Below, in pieces: positions 1 through 9,300 of a stretch of 64,000 nt of DNA (position 1 is its first letter; every line of letters starts with the position of its first letter). The stretch is from Venturia oleaginea (taxonomy: Eukaryota; Ascomycota; Dothideomycetes; Venturiales; Venturiaceae): NCBI GenBank assembly GCA_013176395.1, contig JABMLP010000017.1, positions 1,178,001 to 1,242,000 of the forward strand, in the 5' to 3' direction. Below the pieces are notes generated by a model, which made no database searches, was not told the origin of the DNA, and worked only from the letters and a program-made list of their open reading frames with translations. A program made the position numbers and the translations under genes.

Positions 1-61
1 TTACTCTCCTTCTGGTACCCTTCTTTCCCTTTTAATTCACTAAAGCTCGCGAATACTCAAC

Positions 62-1427
62 ATGGACGCCTTTACCACCCAACAAACTATTGAACTTGTT
101 TCTCGTATAGGGACCAAGAAAGCCCATATGCGAATAGACAAATTGTTCTTCAACTCGTGCATGGCAGGTCCGCTGTTGGGATTTGGATGCGCATGGCTTT
201 TGAGTACGAATGCCGCACCTTGGTACCATGAAAATGCACCTGGTCTCATAAGGACAATAGGGGGTTTGGTGTTTCCTATCGGGTTGGTCATGATCGTCTT
301 GACAGGAGCAGACCTTTTTACCAGCAATACCATGGTGAGTTTTCACTCAAGCTGTTATCCTTTGGTGATGGGCTGATAAAGATTAAGTTTATGACCACCG
401 CTTTTCTTCATCGCAGAGTGTCCATCATTGATGTGGGAAAGTCCTGGTTTGTGTCATTCTTTGGGAATCTTGCCGGCACTTTATTTCTCATGGCGATCAT
501 CACAGGCTACGGTGGCGTTTTTCAGGAGACAAAGGGATATAGTTACGCAGCTATCGACCTGGCCGTACAGAAGGCCCAACAGCCCCAATAGCATCAGGTA
601 TGTCGAGTGCATATTTTTGTCTTACGAGGATTGAAAAGAATGGCCGGCGGCGACGTCCAACGCGTCTTCGTAGCCTTGAGTATACTCGATTCGATCTTGA
701 CAGAGAAATCGGTTGAGGGCCTCTCATCAATCTTACCGACAAAACAGCTGACAGGCTGTTAGATTTTTCTTCGCGCAATTGGAGCCAATTGGAGCCAATT
801 GGTTGGTCTGTATGGCAGTCTTCCTCTCAATTAGTGCTCGAGATATCGCGTCCAAAACCATTGCGATCTGGTTCCCTACAGCCTGTTTTGTCAGCCTCGC
901 TCTGGACCATGTTGTGGCCAACATGTTCTTCATTCCAATGGGCATCTGGTGTGGCGCTCCCTTCACGGTCGGATATTACATCTGGAAGAGCATGATTCCC
1001 ACAGGTATGAGTCTTGGAATGAATCTGAATACTACACAAACTGACTTATTCTGCAGCTCTTGGTAATATAGTTGGTGGATATCTATTTGCAGGGACAGTT
1101 TACTGGTATCTATACCTTACTGGCGAAGCAGCCGTCCAAATTAACTTCGATCTCGGCTCCATCTCTACAGCAATGGAAGCAGGAGGACCTATGCAGCCTG
1201 AGAAGGATTCAACTGCCAGAAGAGTGAGCGACTCAGAGACGGTTATCGAAGGCCAAGATCCGCAAGCTTCGCGGGGCAATGGAACGTCTTCAGGATACGC
1301 ATCTCCAGCGCCGAGCGGTGGCCAAGTTGTCAGCGCTTTCTACAGGGAGTTGGGTGACCACACCCCATATGCGAAGACGCATGCAGAAAGAATGAGGGAG
1401 AAAAACAGAGAGAAGGGAAATGTGTAG
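62..1427 (+). pseudogene. Formate/nitrite transporter (FNT family), damaged copy
   Basis: Four exons are readable: 62-334, 388-597, 763-1004 and 1057-1427. They encode an FNT-family channel of the fungal NitA type, which moves nitrite or formate across the plasma membrane. Visible family segments are GPLLGFGCAWLL, GADLFTSNT, SWFVSFFGNLAGTLF, GANWLVCMAVFLS, LDHVVANMFFIPMG and ALGNIVGGYLFAG, followed by a roughly 90-residue Ser/Gly-rich cytoplasmic tail. Two lesions break the frame. A TAG at 589-591 sits where relatives have Trp in a P-x-W-H-Q motif just before a GTATGT donor at 598. A perfect tandem copy of a 10-mer at 781-800 shifts frame inside the conserved LRAIGANW segment. An alternative intron 565-754 (GTACAG donor, ACAG acceptor) would skip the stop and keep frame through the duplication, but it loses conserved residues. 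Family assignment is firm; loss of function is inferred. Confidence 0.85.
781..800 (+). repeat. 10-bp tandem duplication inside the FNT exon
   Basis: GGAGCCAATT occurs twice head to tail. With one copy, the reading frame from ATT at 763 runs cleanly through the conserved GANWLV motif. With both copies, the upstream and downstream halves of exon 3 are in different frames. Confidence 0.9.
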
Positions 1428-1934
1428 ACTGCGCCGCCGTCATCGGGAATTGCGAGGCTCTCTCGTACATAACGCTATATTGTGTCTTGCATCCGAACTA
1501 GAAGGCTTATCATTTTGTGAAATTACGGCGTTCGGTGCTCATATTCCCACAAGTCGGCGCTCAAACGAGCTAGCCTCATAGATGGAATATTTCCTTTCTG
1601 GGACGTGAGAAAACTTTTTCTTCACTTTATGAATACAGGTAGCAGTGATTCCATGTACCTCAAAGGTCTCCCCGACAGTGACTGAAAATACCCGGCTTGA
1701 ATTTTTAAAGCACCTATCGCCATAAATGCCGGATTTAGTCGACCAGGTCATAGCTTCACACCCTGCTTCACTCTATCGTCATTCCATGGTCTCCAACAAA
1801 CACCCCACTCTTCCAACCTTCCACGACTGATTGTGCTTGGGCCGAGAATTCGGCGCGGATGATTGATCAAATTGAAGCTCCATTCATTGCAATAGTCCTC
1901 TCCTCTGTACACAAGAGGCTCCTTTCTCGACACA
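1428..1934. other. Intergenic, no gene seen
   Basis: This 507-bp stretch lies between the transporter remnant and the dehydrogenase start. It would hold the 3' end of the former and the promoter of the latter. I see no coding or repeat structure. Confidence 0.6.
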
Positions 1935-3684
1935 ATGACTCCCTCAATCCTCCGTTCAGTATTCAGTCGCTCGACGGTCAGATCGTGTATACAGCCCCTA
2001 CCTCGAAACCGCATAGTCTCAAGATCTTACGCCATGGCACGAGCTATTCCTGAGCTCAAGGACAAGTCTCTGTTCATACAAAAAGCCTATGTCAATGGAG
2101 AATGGGTAGACGCGAAGTCGGGCAAGACCTTTGAGGTCCATGGTAGCTCACAGTTCTAAGTACAGCTTCTCTATGTGGCTAATGATGCTGATATATAGAT
2201 CCGGCTTCACACAAGCTCATTGGCACTATGCCAGAATTCGACGCTGCCGATACAGAGAACGCGATTAATGCTGCTGCTACCGCCCTACCCTCCTTTCGCA
2301 AGACCACGGGACGTGAACGATCACGAATGCTGCGGAAATGGTATCAATTAATGATGGACAACCAAGAAGATCTGGCAAAGCTTATTACATGGGAGAATGG
2401 AAAACCACTCGCAGACTCCAAAGGAGAGGTCGTTTACGCTGCTGGATTCTTTGAATGGTTCTCGGAAGAAGCACCAAGGATATATGGGGACAACATACAA
2501 CCAAGTATTGCTGGCAACAGGATCTTCACAATCAGGGAGCCAGTCGGCGTGGCTGGTTTGATCACACCATGGAGTATGGCAACTGTCTCACATGAAAATC
2601 GACAGCTAACCGACCGATAATTAGACTTCCCGGCCGCTATGATTACGCGAAAGATTGCGCCTGCGCTGGCTGCGGGTTGCACTGTCGTCGCAAAATCGCC
2701 CGGTGAAACTCCTTTCACCGCTGCTGCTCTCGCCAAGCTAGCTCATCGCGCAGGCATTCCAAAAGGTGTGGTCAATATCATCACGGCAATGAAAAATACT
2801 CCTCAAGTGGGCGAAACGATATGCACATCAGACACTGTAAAGAAGGTCAGCTTTACAGGATCAACAGGGGTGGGAAAGCTCTTGATGAAACAATCTTCGG
2901 ATACACTGAAAAAGCTATCCTTTGAACTCGGAGGTAACGCTCCATTCATCGTCTTCGATGATGCGGATCTAGAGGTTGCTGTCAATGGAGCCATTGCTTC
3001 GAAATTTCGGTCCTCTGGCCAGACTTGTGTTTGCGCGAACAGAATCTACGTCCAAGCTAGCATCTACGATGCATTCTGCACAAAGTTTGCTGAGAAAGTC
3101 AAGCAATTCAAAGTTGGGTTCGGCGCTGACGAGGGTGTCACCCACGGACCCCTCATTCACGATCGTGCCGTCAGCAAGGTTGACGAGCATGTTCGCGATG
3201 CCGAAGCTCATGGCGGAAAAGTCCTTGTCGGAGGGCAAAAACTGCCTGACCTTGGTTCAAACTTCTTCCAGCCCACGGTGATCAGAGATATGACTTCTGA
3301 CATGAAGTTGGCCCATGAGGAGACTTTTGGACCTGTTGCTGGCGTCTTCTCCTTTTCGACTGAAGCTGATGTTATCAAACTTGCAAATGATACTGAGGTA
3401 GGATTGGCTGGATACTTCTTCTCGAAAGATGTGCATCGCGTGTATCGCGTAGCTGAGGCGTTGGATGTTGGCATGATTGGTGTTAACACCGGACTGATCA
3501 GTGATGCTGCTGGTATGTTCTTACTTCCAGTTTCAGAGTCTAAAGCTAATTACAAAAAGCCCCATTCGGTGGCGTGAAGCAATCAGGCTTCGGCAGAGAG
3601 GGCAGCAAGTACGGCATCGAGGAATACATAATCACGAAAACGGTGACGTTAGGTGGAATGGGTGGTCCACTTCAAGGCGAATAG
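1935..3684 (+). CDS. Succinate-semialdehyde dehydrogenase, probably mitochondrial
   Basis: Exons 1935-2142, 2199-2573, 2625-3512 and 3560-3684 give about 531 residues. The enzyme is an NAD(P)-dependent aldehyde dehydrogenase of the SSADH subgroup (yeast UGA2, bacterial GabD), the last step of the GABA shunt, oxidising succinate semialdehyde to succinate. The ALDH landmarks are all present: TPWNFP (oxyanion Asn, split by intron 2), [10 protein letters not shown], the general base Glu in ELGGNAP, the catalytic Cys in [10 protein letters not shown], the EETFGPV segment, and [12 protein letters not shown] near the C-terminus, as expected for SSADH. The first 35 or so residues are rich in Ser and Arg with almost no acids, resembling a mitochondrial presequence; a second Met at the sequence [10 protein letters not shown] could give a cytosolic form. 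Introns are about 50 nt with good splice sites. Confidence 0.93.
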
Positions 3685-5064
3685 CTTCAAAAATAAATAT
3701 CAAATTATTGTGGTTTGGGCATCATCGTGGGTAGTCAAGTTCTCAAGTCTTTTGATTGACTGATCGAGTAATTCGAAGAGCTCTACCGTACAGCAGAACC
3801 CAGCTAAAACACATAGATCAGGTAATTCTTGCCCCTTGATTGGTAAGATCATATCTAAAAAGGCTCGGCATACTACCAAAGTATGTATATAGTATAGCTT
3901 ACTATTAAAAGCTTCTACTTAGTGAACGGTTCTATCCGGTTCCTTAGCCGTCAATGCATTGCCTTGGCGTAGATAAGAATTGCGGGCGCCAGTCAGTCAG
4001 ACGACAATACAGACCCTCGAGCATCAACTCTTCAGATGGTTCCAGCGACGCTGCGACAAGCCGTCCTTCCAACCGTCCTAACCGCGGTCATTGTCAGATC
4101 CCCAGATCGATCTCCTTGGCTCTGGAAAATGTCCACTTTCAAGGGCCAAGCTGTTCAAGTGCCATCATTCTCGATGGAAGCGTGTTGGATTTTCTCCTAA
4201 GTGAGTAGCCGAATACCATCGATATTGTGCTTCTCAATTGAACGAGCACATTCGTAAGAACGAGGACATTGGCAACATGCGATCGAATGTTTTTCTGAGA
4301 GTCAAGATAGTAGAGTATGAAGACTATACCGATTAAATACGTCGTGTAACGTTGTTTAATGTTAACGTCGTAGATCACCCCTACAAACTTCCTGTCCTGT
4401 GATATGAAACTCTCAAGATTTAATTAAAGTTTTGTGAAGATTCTTTAAAAATGCTATGGGTCTTGATCTATAGCTGTCTTAGCTCTTAGAAAAACACTCG
4501 ATAGTGTAGGTATTGCAAAATATCCTCGTTCACTTGAGAAGCACTACACCATATTTCTGTAAAAGTAAATAATCCCTTTTTCTCCAATACCTATTTTAGA
4601 AGTCTCCCTGATTTTTCTACCTCTATACGCAACCATCCATCCCACCCTCTAATCGCAACTTAAAGGTCTTGCAAATCCTCACTATTGGCTTAATTTTACA
4701 AAACAACGTCTGCGCTTTCATCCTCATCCTCATTTCAATCGACCGCGGTAATTCCAACGTCGCCCACCAACTGGTAATCGAAGGGTAATAATAAGCCTAG
4801 CCCAGCCCACCTCACTTTCCCTTGCTCTTCTCTCCATCTAAACCGAGGGATACTCAGTCTTTTGGTGTAGAGAAACAGTAAAAAAATATCAAGCAATACT
4901 AATTACGTGTACGTGTACCAGTACCAGTACCAGTCCGGAAGAACGAACAATGCAAACTTCCCACCATCCTCACCGTCCTCTTCCTCTCTTATACAGCAGG
5001 TACCAAGGCACACGCTACATACAGAAACTCCTAGTATTCGAACAAAGATGGTTGGAGAAACGCC
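3685..5064. other. Intergenic, 1.4 kb, no convincing gene
   Basis: This is the region downstream of the dehydrogenase, up to the broken end of the Copia fragment. A short open frame on the plus strand (about 4036-4200) has no recognisable features. A small microsatellite built on ACGTGT and ACCAGT units lies at about 4909-4935. Nothing else is visible. Confidence 0.5.
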
Positions 5065-6333
5065 CTAGCCAGAAAAGTCGCATGTGTTACGGGGAACTCT
5101 TTTCTCAACACAGTTGATTATGTCAAGACCTTCTTGACACCTGTGTCCTCTTGTTCTGGTCCGCCGGTTTGGGGTAAGGGCAATATCATTATGGTGAGTG
5201 ATTGACAGCCCTGTGGTGGCTCGTTCAAGATGTTCGATTGCCTTTGATGATATATGTCCGCAAACGTGGTGTGCCGTTTTTCCATCAATAGCTAATGGTG
5301 GTCGAGGACGAGCTGAAGTATGTGTTCTTGGCACTTTTCTGGTGATAAAAGAGCTAGATTGTGATACCTTAGCTCCAAGTTGACCAACTCGAGCTGGTCG
5401 CTGAATAATGGCATCGAGATCTGAGTTTCTGGCTATCACCCACATAGGTCCATCACGCTCAAAATTGATAATGACGTGGCCAGATTTAGAGACCGTATTG
5501 TGCGTGAAGTCCACCGTGTATCCTTTGTCAATGAGCTTCGAAAGGCTGACCACATTGGTGCAATAGTCTGGGCTGAATAGGACGTTTGTGAGCGATATGT
5601 GACGATTACCACGTGGCGAATTGACCGCTAGCCTCACTGAACCACGTCCCTCAACTTGAGTGGAACCAGTACCAGAAGTAATAGCTTCTCCGGGTGATGC
5701 AGGGCTTTCGTGAATGAAGATTGACTCATTATTGGTGATGTGGTCTGATGAGCCACTGTCAATGAACCAGCAATCTCTGTAGCGATTGAGAGCCCTTGTA
5801 GAGAGAGAGAGGTGACTCGTAAACGCTGCAATTTCGCCAGATTTTTGTGGTTCAGGAAGCTTATCAATGACATCTTTGTAACGTGTCAAATTTCGCTTCA
5901 TGGCCTCACTACCTGTGTGCAGGGCATCTCGAAACTTCTGTGTAATCTCTGAGTTTGGCTTCCATCCTGATAGCCTCAATTTGGGTACCAAATAAGGACA
6001 ATCCTTGAAAAAATGAGTGTCACCGTCGACACAAACGAGAGGCTTCCTTTTTGGGACCGAGTCAGATTGTGCAGGACCAGGTTTCGATGAAGCCGTCTGA
6101 TTTGAAGTTGAATTTGGCGCTGTGTTTATTATAGAAGTGGTGGGAGGCTCGCCATTGAGGGTATGGTCAGAGACGAATGCAGAAGCCCCTGGTCGACGTG
6201 TTGCTGTACGTGTCCGGTGGTAGGCATTGAACTCTTCTACCAATTTCGTCATTGTGGTGGGCTTTTCGTCGTTGACGAGGGCCTTCGTAATGAGTACATT
6301 CTGGTTACGAGCCCAGTCGGTATCAACCTTGTC
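5065..6333 (-). pseudogene. Copia zinc knuckle, protease and pre-integrase remnant
   Basis: This is the second half of the retained polyprotein. The zinc-knuckle region is degenerate: the pattern around THFFKDCPYL keeps one Cys and the His, but the second Cys of the C-x-C start is now Asp. The aspartic protease motif is clear as WFIDSGSSDHITN. Then follow a protease-like beta segment with TNVVSLSKLIDKGYTVDF and a pre-integrase-like H-x-x-x-GH segment, AHHVCGHISSKAIEHLERA. After TTGL the true frame is lost by another indel near 5165, and the open frame ends at 5065 in unrelated residues. Confidence 0.78.
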
Positions 6334-6938
6334 TATAGCCTCAAAAAGGCGTACAGAGGAAGGTCTCCGTCGACATCAGGAAGCTTAACTTTCTGTGCAT
6401 CACGAAGGGCTTTGTCCCATTGCAGAAGCCATGTGTCAATGTTTGAGGCTTTGAGGCCGCCCAAAACTGATAGCCATTGCTTCCTTATGGCCAACTTCCT
6501 AGCTCTTTCTGTAGGGGCTATTGCTGACTTCAGAGCGATCAAGATGGCCCTAGCCGTTGTACAGTCATCAATGAGGCTATTGTAGCTTCTAGATACCGTA
6601 GTAGGAATGTCCTCGGTGGCGTCAGAAAGTAGCGACGTGAGGGTTCGAAAGGTGGTCATTTGGTGACTGTATTGTGAGTTCAGAATCGTCAGAACTGACC
6701 GTTCATCGCTAGTCAAGTTGTTGATTGCAGCATCAGTTCTAGTTGAGGCATGAGCTGCTGTAGGAAGGATAGATTCTGTAGGGCCTGAGGGTTCATCCGG
6801 TGTCTCGTCATTCATGTACTTCCAGATCCCGACGCGTTTGGCCCTGGACTTGTGACGGGTATACCAGTCCTCCCAGTCATTTGGAGAGTTGAGGATGATG
6901 TCCGTAACCTTTACTTGTCGTGTAGATGATGCTGCCAT
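6333..6938 (-). pseudogene. Copia gag-like polyprotein, N-terminal part, frameshifted
   Basis: About 200 residues, starting MAASSTRQVK, with the gag-like layout of Copia polyproteins: a W-x-x-W segment near residues 22-25 (DWEDWYTRHK), a helical middle part, and a segment around LSVLGGLKASNIDTWLLQW. The frame ends at a TAG just after DGDLPLYAF. The +1 frame continues sensibly into EAIDKVDTDWARNQN, so one base of a short T-run in coding sense (near 6347-6351) appears to be missing. The following half continues in the next feature. This is a fossil and has no likely cellular role. Confidence 0.75.
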
Positions 6939-7155
6939 GGCCTTTGGTGGCTCGAATGGCTTCAGAATGATAGAATGGTCGTTTCGTGTGTCCGCGGATG
7001 TGTTACTGAATTGCGGGCAGAATAGTCGAAATGTTACCGAGTCTGGTTTAGCGCTCGATGATTAGGGTGAGATCACGCGGCGGTGAGCCCAAAACAGTTT
7101 AGCGTCTACTGAGTAATCGGTGTGTGAACGAAATGTGCAAGGCCGGGCTCATGAC

Positions 7156-7348
7156 TGTTGGAAGCTACAAACGCACGAACTACACAAATACGAGCTTCAA
7201 AAGATAATGGATTGCATGACTTCAAAAGCTAGGAATCTACAGCATACTTAAGTCATTTGAGTACCCTCAATTCATGCATTGATGCATGAACTTTGATGCA
7301 TCAAGTACACATCAGAAACGGGGTCTTAAACGATCCTGAAACCCAACA
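7156..7348 (-). repeat. Candidate 5' LTR of the Copia fragment (boundary uncertain)
   Basis: The stretch begins TGTTGG immediately next to the primer-binding site and ends CCAACA, a perfect 6-bp inverted terminus, giving a 193-bp LTR. It contains overlapping TGCATC/GATGCA palindromes around 7275-7300 but no TATA box. A longer LTR reaching about 7717 cannot be excluded: a TATATAGG box in minus sense lies near 7587, and the sequence around 7640-7720 has repeated GTGTGGGAA motifs. Confidence 0.45.
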
Positions 7349-8030
7349 GCCGTCCGATGTATCTCCCAATTCAATTGTCGTCTAACCGATTTGATCATCA
7401 GATCAATCCTGAACGCTTGTCGGTTAGTATGAAGGTTGGGGGTGGGCTTGCTTCGTGTGCATATGACTTGTGCTTGATTGTGTCTAAGTAAAAGGTCGTT
7501 ACTGTAGTAGGTTGAAGAAGCTCCTATGTGAGAAACATAACATGAGATAACCACGAAGAGAGAAAGGAAAGTCCGTCCAACGTCCTCCCTATATACCCTT
7601 CTGGTTCTGGGTGCCAAGGTGTATTCCCACACCTCTTGGCTCTTTACCACACTTCCCACACCTGTCAGATCTGTGGGCAACTGCCAAGACCTGTGGGAAT
7701 TGTGGTAATATCACGTGACTTCTATATGTACTATTCTCCTTTAGGACTGACACCGTCGCACCATTCTCATCCTGTGTGCTCGAAGGATTCCCCTCCATTA
7801 TCAGCCCTAGCAATAACTTCTTGTTATCCAACCATTCTTTGCGAGTCCTGCCTTCCTGCTCTTCAGCCTTGAGGTGATCTGTAACAGCATGTAACATCAA
7901 CCAAGGGAACAGGTTGAAAATTTCCAGTGTTACCGTTGGGAAGTTTATAGACTTTCGCTCTGCGATGGTGGACTTAATTATGCTGATTTTAACGCGGAAT
8001 GTGAGAGACGAGACACTGTCTTTTTCTTTA
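7349..8030. other. Probable retroelement-derived flank, unresolved
   Basis: Minus-strand frames at 7312-7680 and 7589-7900 look like read-through of repeated, LTR-like sequence (several CCCACA/TGTGGG motifs and a TATA-like box near 7587). The upstream part encodes a charged stretch, DHLKAEEQEGRTRKEWLDNK, that I cannot place. It may belong to the Copia element or to an older insertion. Confidence 0.35.
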
Positions 8031-8041
8031 TGAAGATATAT

Positions 8042-8068
8042 GATTGATTGATTGATTGATTGATTTTA
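8042..8068 (+). repeat. GATT microsatellite
   Basis: Six or more GATT units in a row. Such tails are often left at the 3' end of non-LTR elements, but no LINE coding is visible next to it. Confidence 0.85.
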
Positions 8069-8549
8069 TCCTACTCGGTTGCAGCCGCTTAATCACGCAG
8101 CTATGTCCGGTTAGGAGGACTTCATCAGACAGCCGACACGTGATAGATTATATAATCCACCGCGCCCCACTTCGCCCCGTTCACTGAAACAAGACCAGCT
8201 GTCCCCTCCGTCCTCCCTCTTTTCCCTTAACCAGTATCTCCAAATGCCCGCTGGCTCTTGTAGATACTGGTTATTCTGCTAGTATATCTGTGCTATGTAG
8301 ACTCAAGAGGCAATGCCTCGTGTTTCGCTATCCTTCTACCTACAGTCTCCCTCTAATGCTCAGCTTGTCTATCTGTTTCGCCTTATCCCTCAAGGCCAAT
8401 GGGTTCCCTAAGTATGTTTCTGCTTGTGAAAGTTGCCTTGCACCAGATTCCTATGCGGCGGTGTATTTGGTTGTGTGATGCTGGAGACAATAGTAACCAT
8501 CGTAGTCGTGATTTCGCTGCTTGGGTGTGATACTCCGGGTATGCCCGTG

Positions 8550-9300
8550 GACGAGGCTGTCTGGTAGCTGCCGTATTGTATGGCGCCGATCGTGCTATAG
8601 ACCTGCCGTCTTATAGTCGGAGCCTATCTGCTGCTAGTCGCTCTCCCTACTTGCTATATCGCGCTCCTACTCTTGCCAATGCCATAACTGGGACGCAACA
8701 GTCTGGGGAGAGGCTCAAGGCTACGTCTGCTGGCTTGTAGGGAGGGGATTTGCCGCCAATAAGCTCCTTCTATACGTCCTTACTGCTTACTGTGTTGCGC
8801 ACCTACTCTTGCCAATGCCATAACTGGGACGCAACAGTTTGGGGAGAGGCTCAAGGCTCTGGACATCAGCTTACAGCAGGACGGTTTGCGGAGACGATAG
8901 TAGATGAGGTTCTCTAGCAGCTGCCGTATCGTGTCGCACCGATTGTGTTGTAGACCTGTCGTCTTATAGTCGGAGCCTATCTGCTGCCAGTCGCTCTCCC
9001 TGCTTGCTATATCGCGCACCTACTCTTGCCACTGCCATAACTGGGACGCAACAGTCTGGGGAGAGGCTCAAGGCTACGTCTGCTAGCTTACAGGGAGGGG
9101 ATTTGCCGCCAATAGGCTCCTTCTATGCGTCCTTACTACTTACTGTGTCGCGCACCTACTCTTGCCAATGCCATAACTGGGACGCAACAGTTTGGGGAGA
9201 GGCTCAAGGCTCTGGGCAACAGCTTGTAGCAGGACGGTTTGCCAAGACGTTGGGAGAGATTGTCTAGTCGTTGCAGTGGTGTGTGGTGCCGATTGTTGCA
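8550..9300 (+). repeat. Nested tandem repeat, 353-bp unit
   Basis: A shorter motif, CCTACTCTTGCCAATGCC plus about 40 following bases, begins at 8666, 8802, 9019 and 9155. The spacing is 136, 217 and 136 bp, so the higher-order unit is 353 bp. Another landmark, GTCTTATAGTCGGAGCC, recurs at 8608 and 8961, also 353 bp apart. A third, degenerate unit seems to start near 9240 and fades out by about 9300. Copies differ by a few per cent. All frames are short or differ between copies, so I do not call a gene. Confidence 0.85.

Larger units (their letters stand above)
5065..7348 (-). mobile_element. Truncated Ty1/Copia-type LTR retrotransposon
   Basis: A minus-strand element keeps the 5' LTR side, gag, a zinc-knuckle region, the protease and the start of the pre-integrase domain. 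It lacks integrase, reverse transcriptase, RNase H and the 3' LTR. The sequence at 7141-7155 (+) reads GGCCGGGCTCATGAC and matches the anticodon-arm half of initiator tRNA-Met, the internal primer type used by Copia elements. Directly after it, TGTTGG opens a possible LTR on the plus strand. I found no matching LTR upstream of 5065, so the 3' end is lost. Frameshifts in gag and in pre-integrase show that the copy is dead. Confidence 0.8.

Noticed and set aside
4036..4200. Short plus-strand frame beginning MVPATLRQAVLPTVL
   Set aside because: About 56 codons with no motif and no splice partner; it could be a fragment but nothing supports it.
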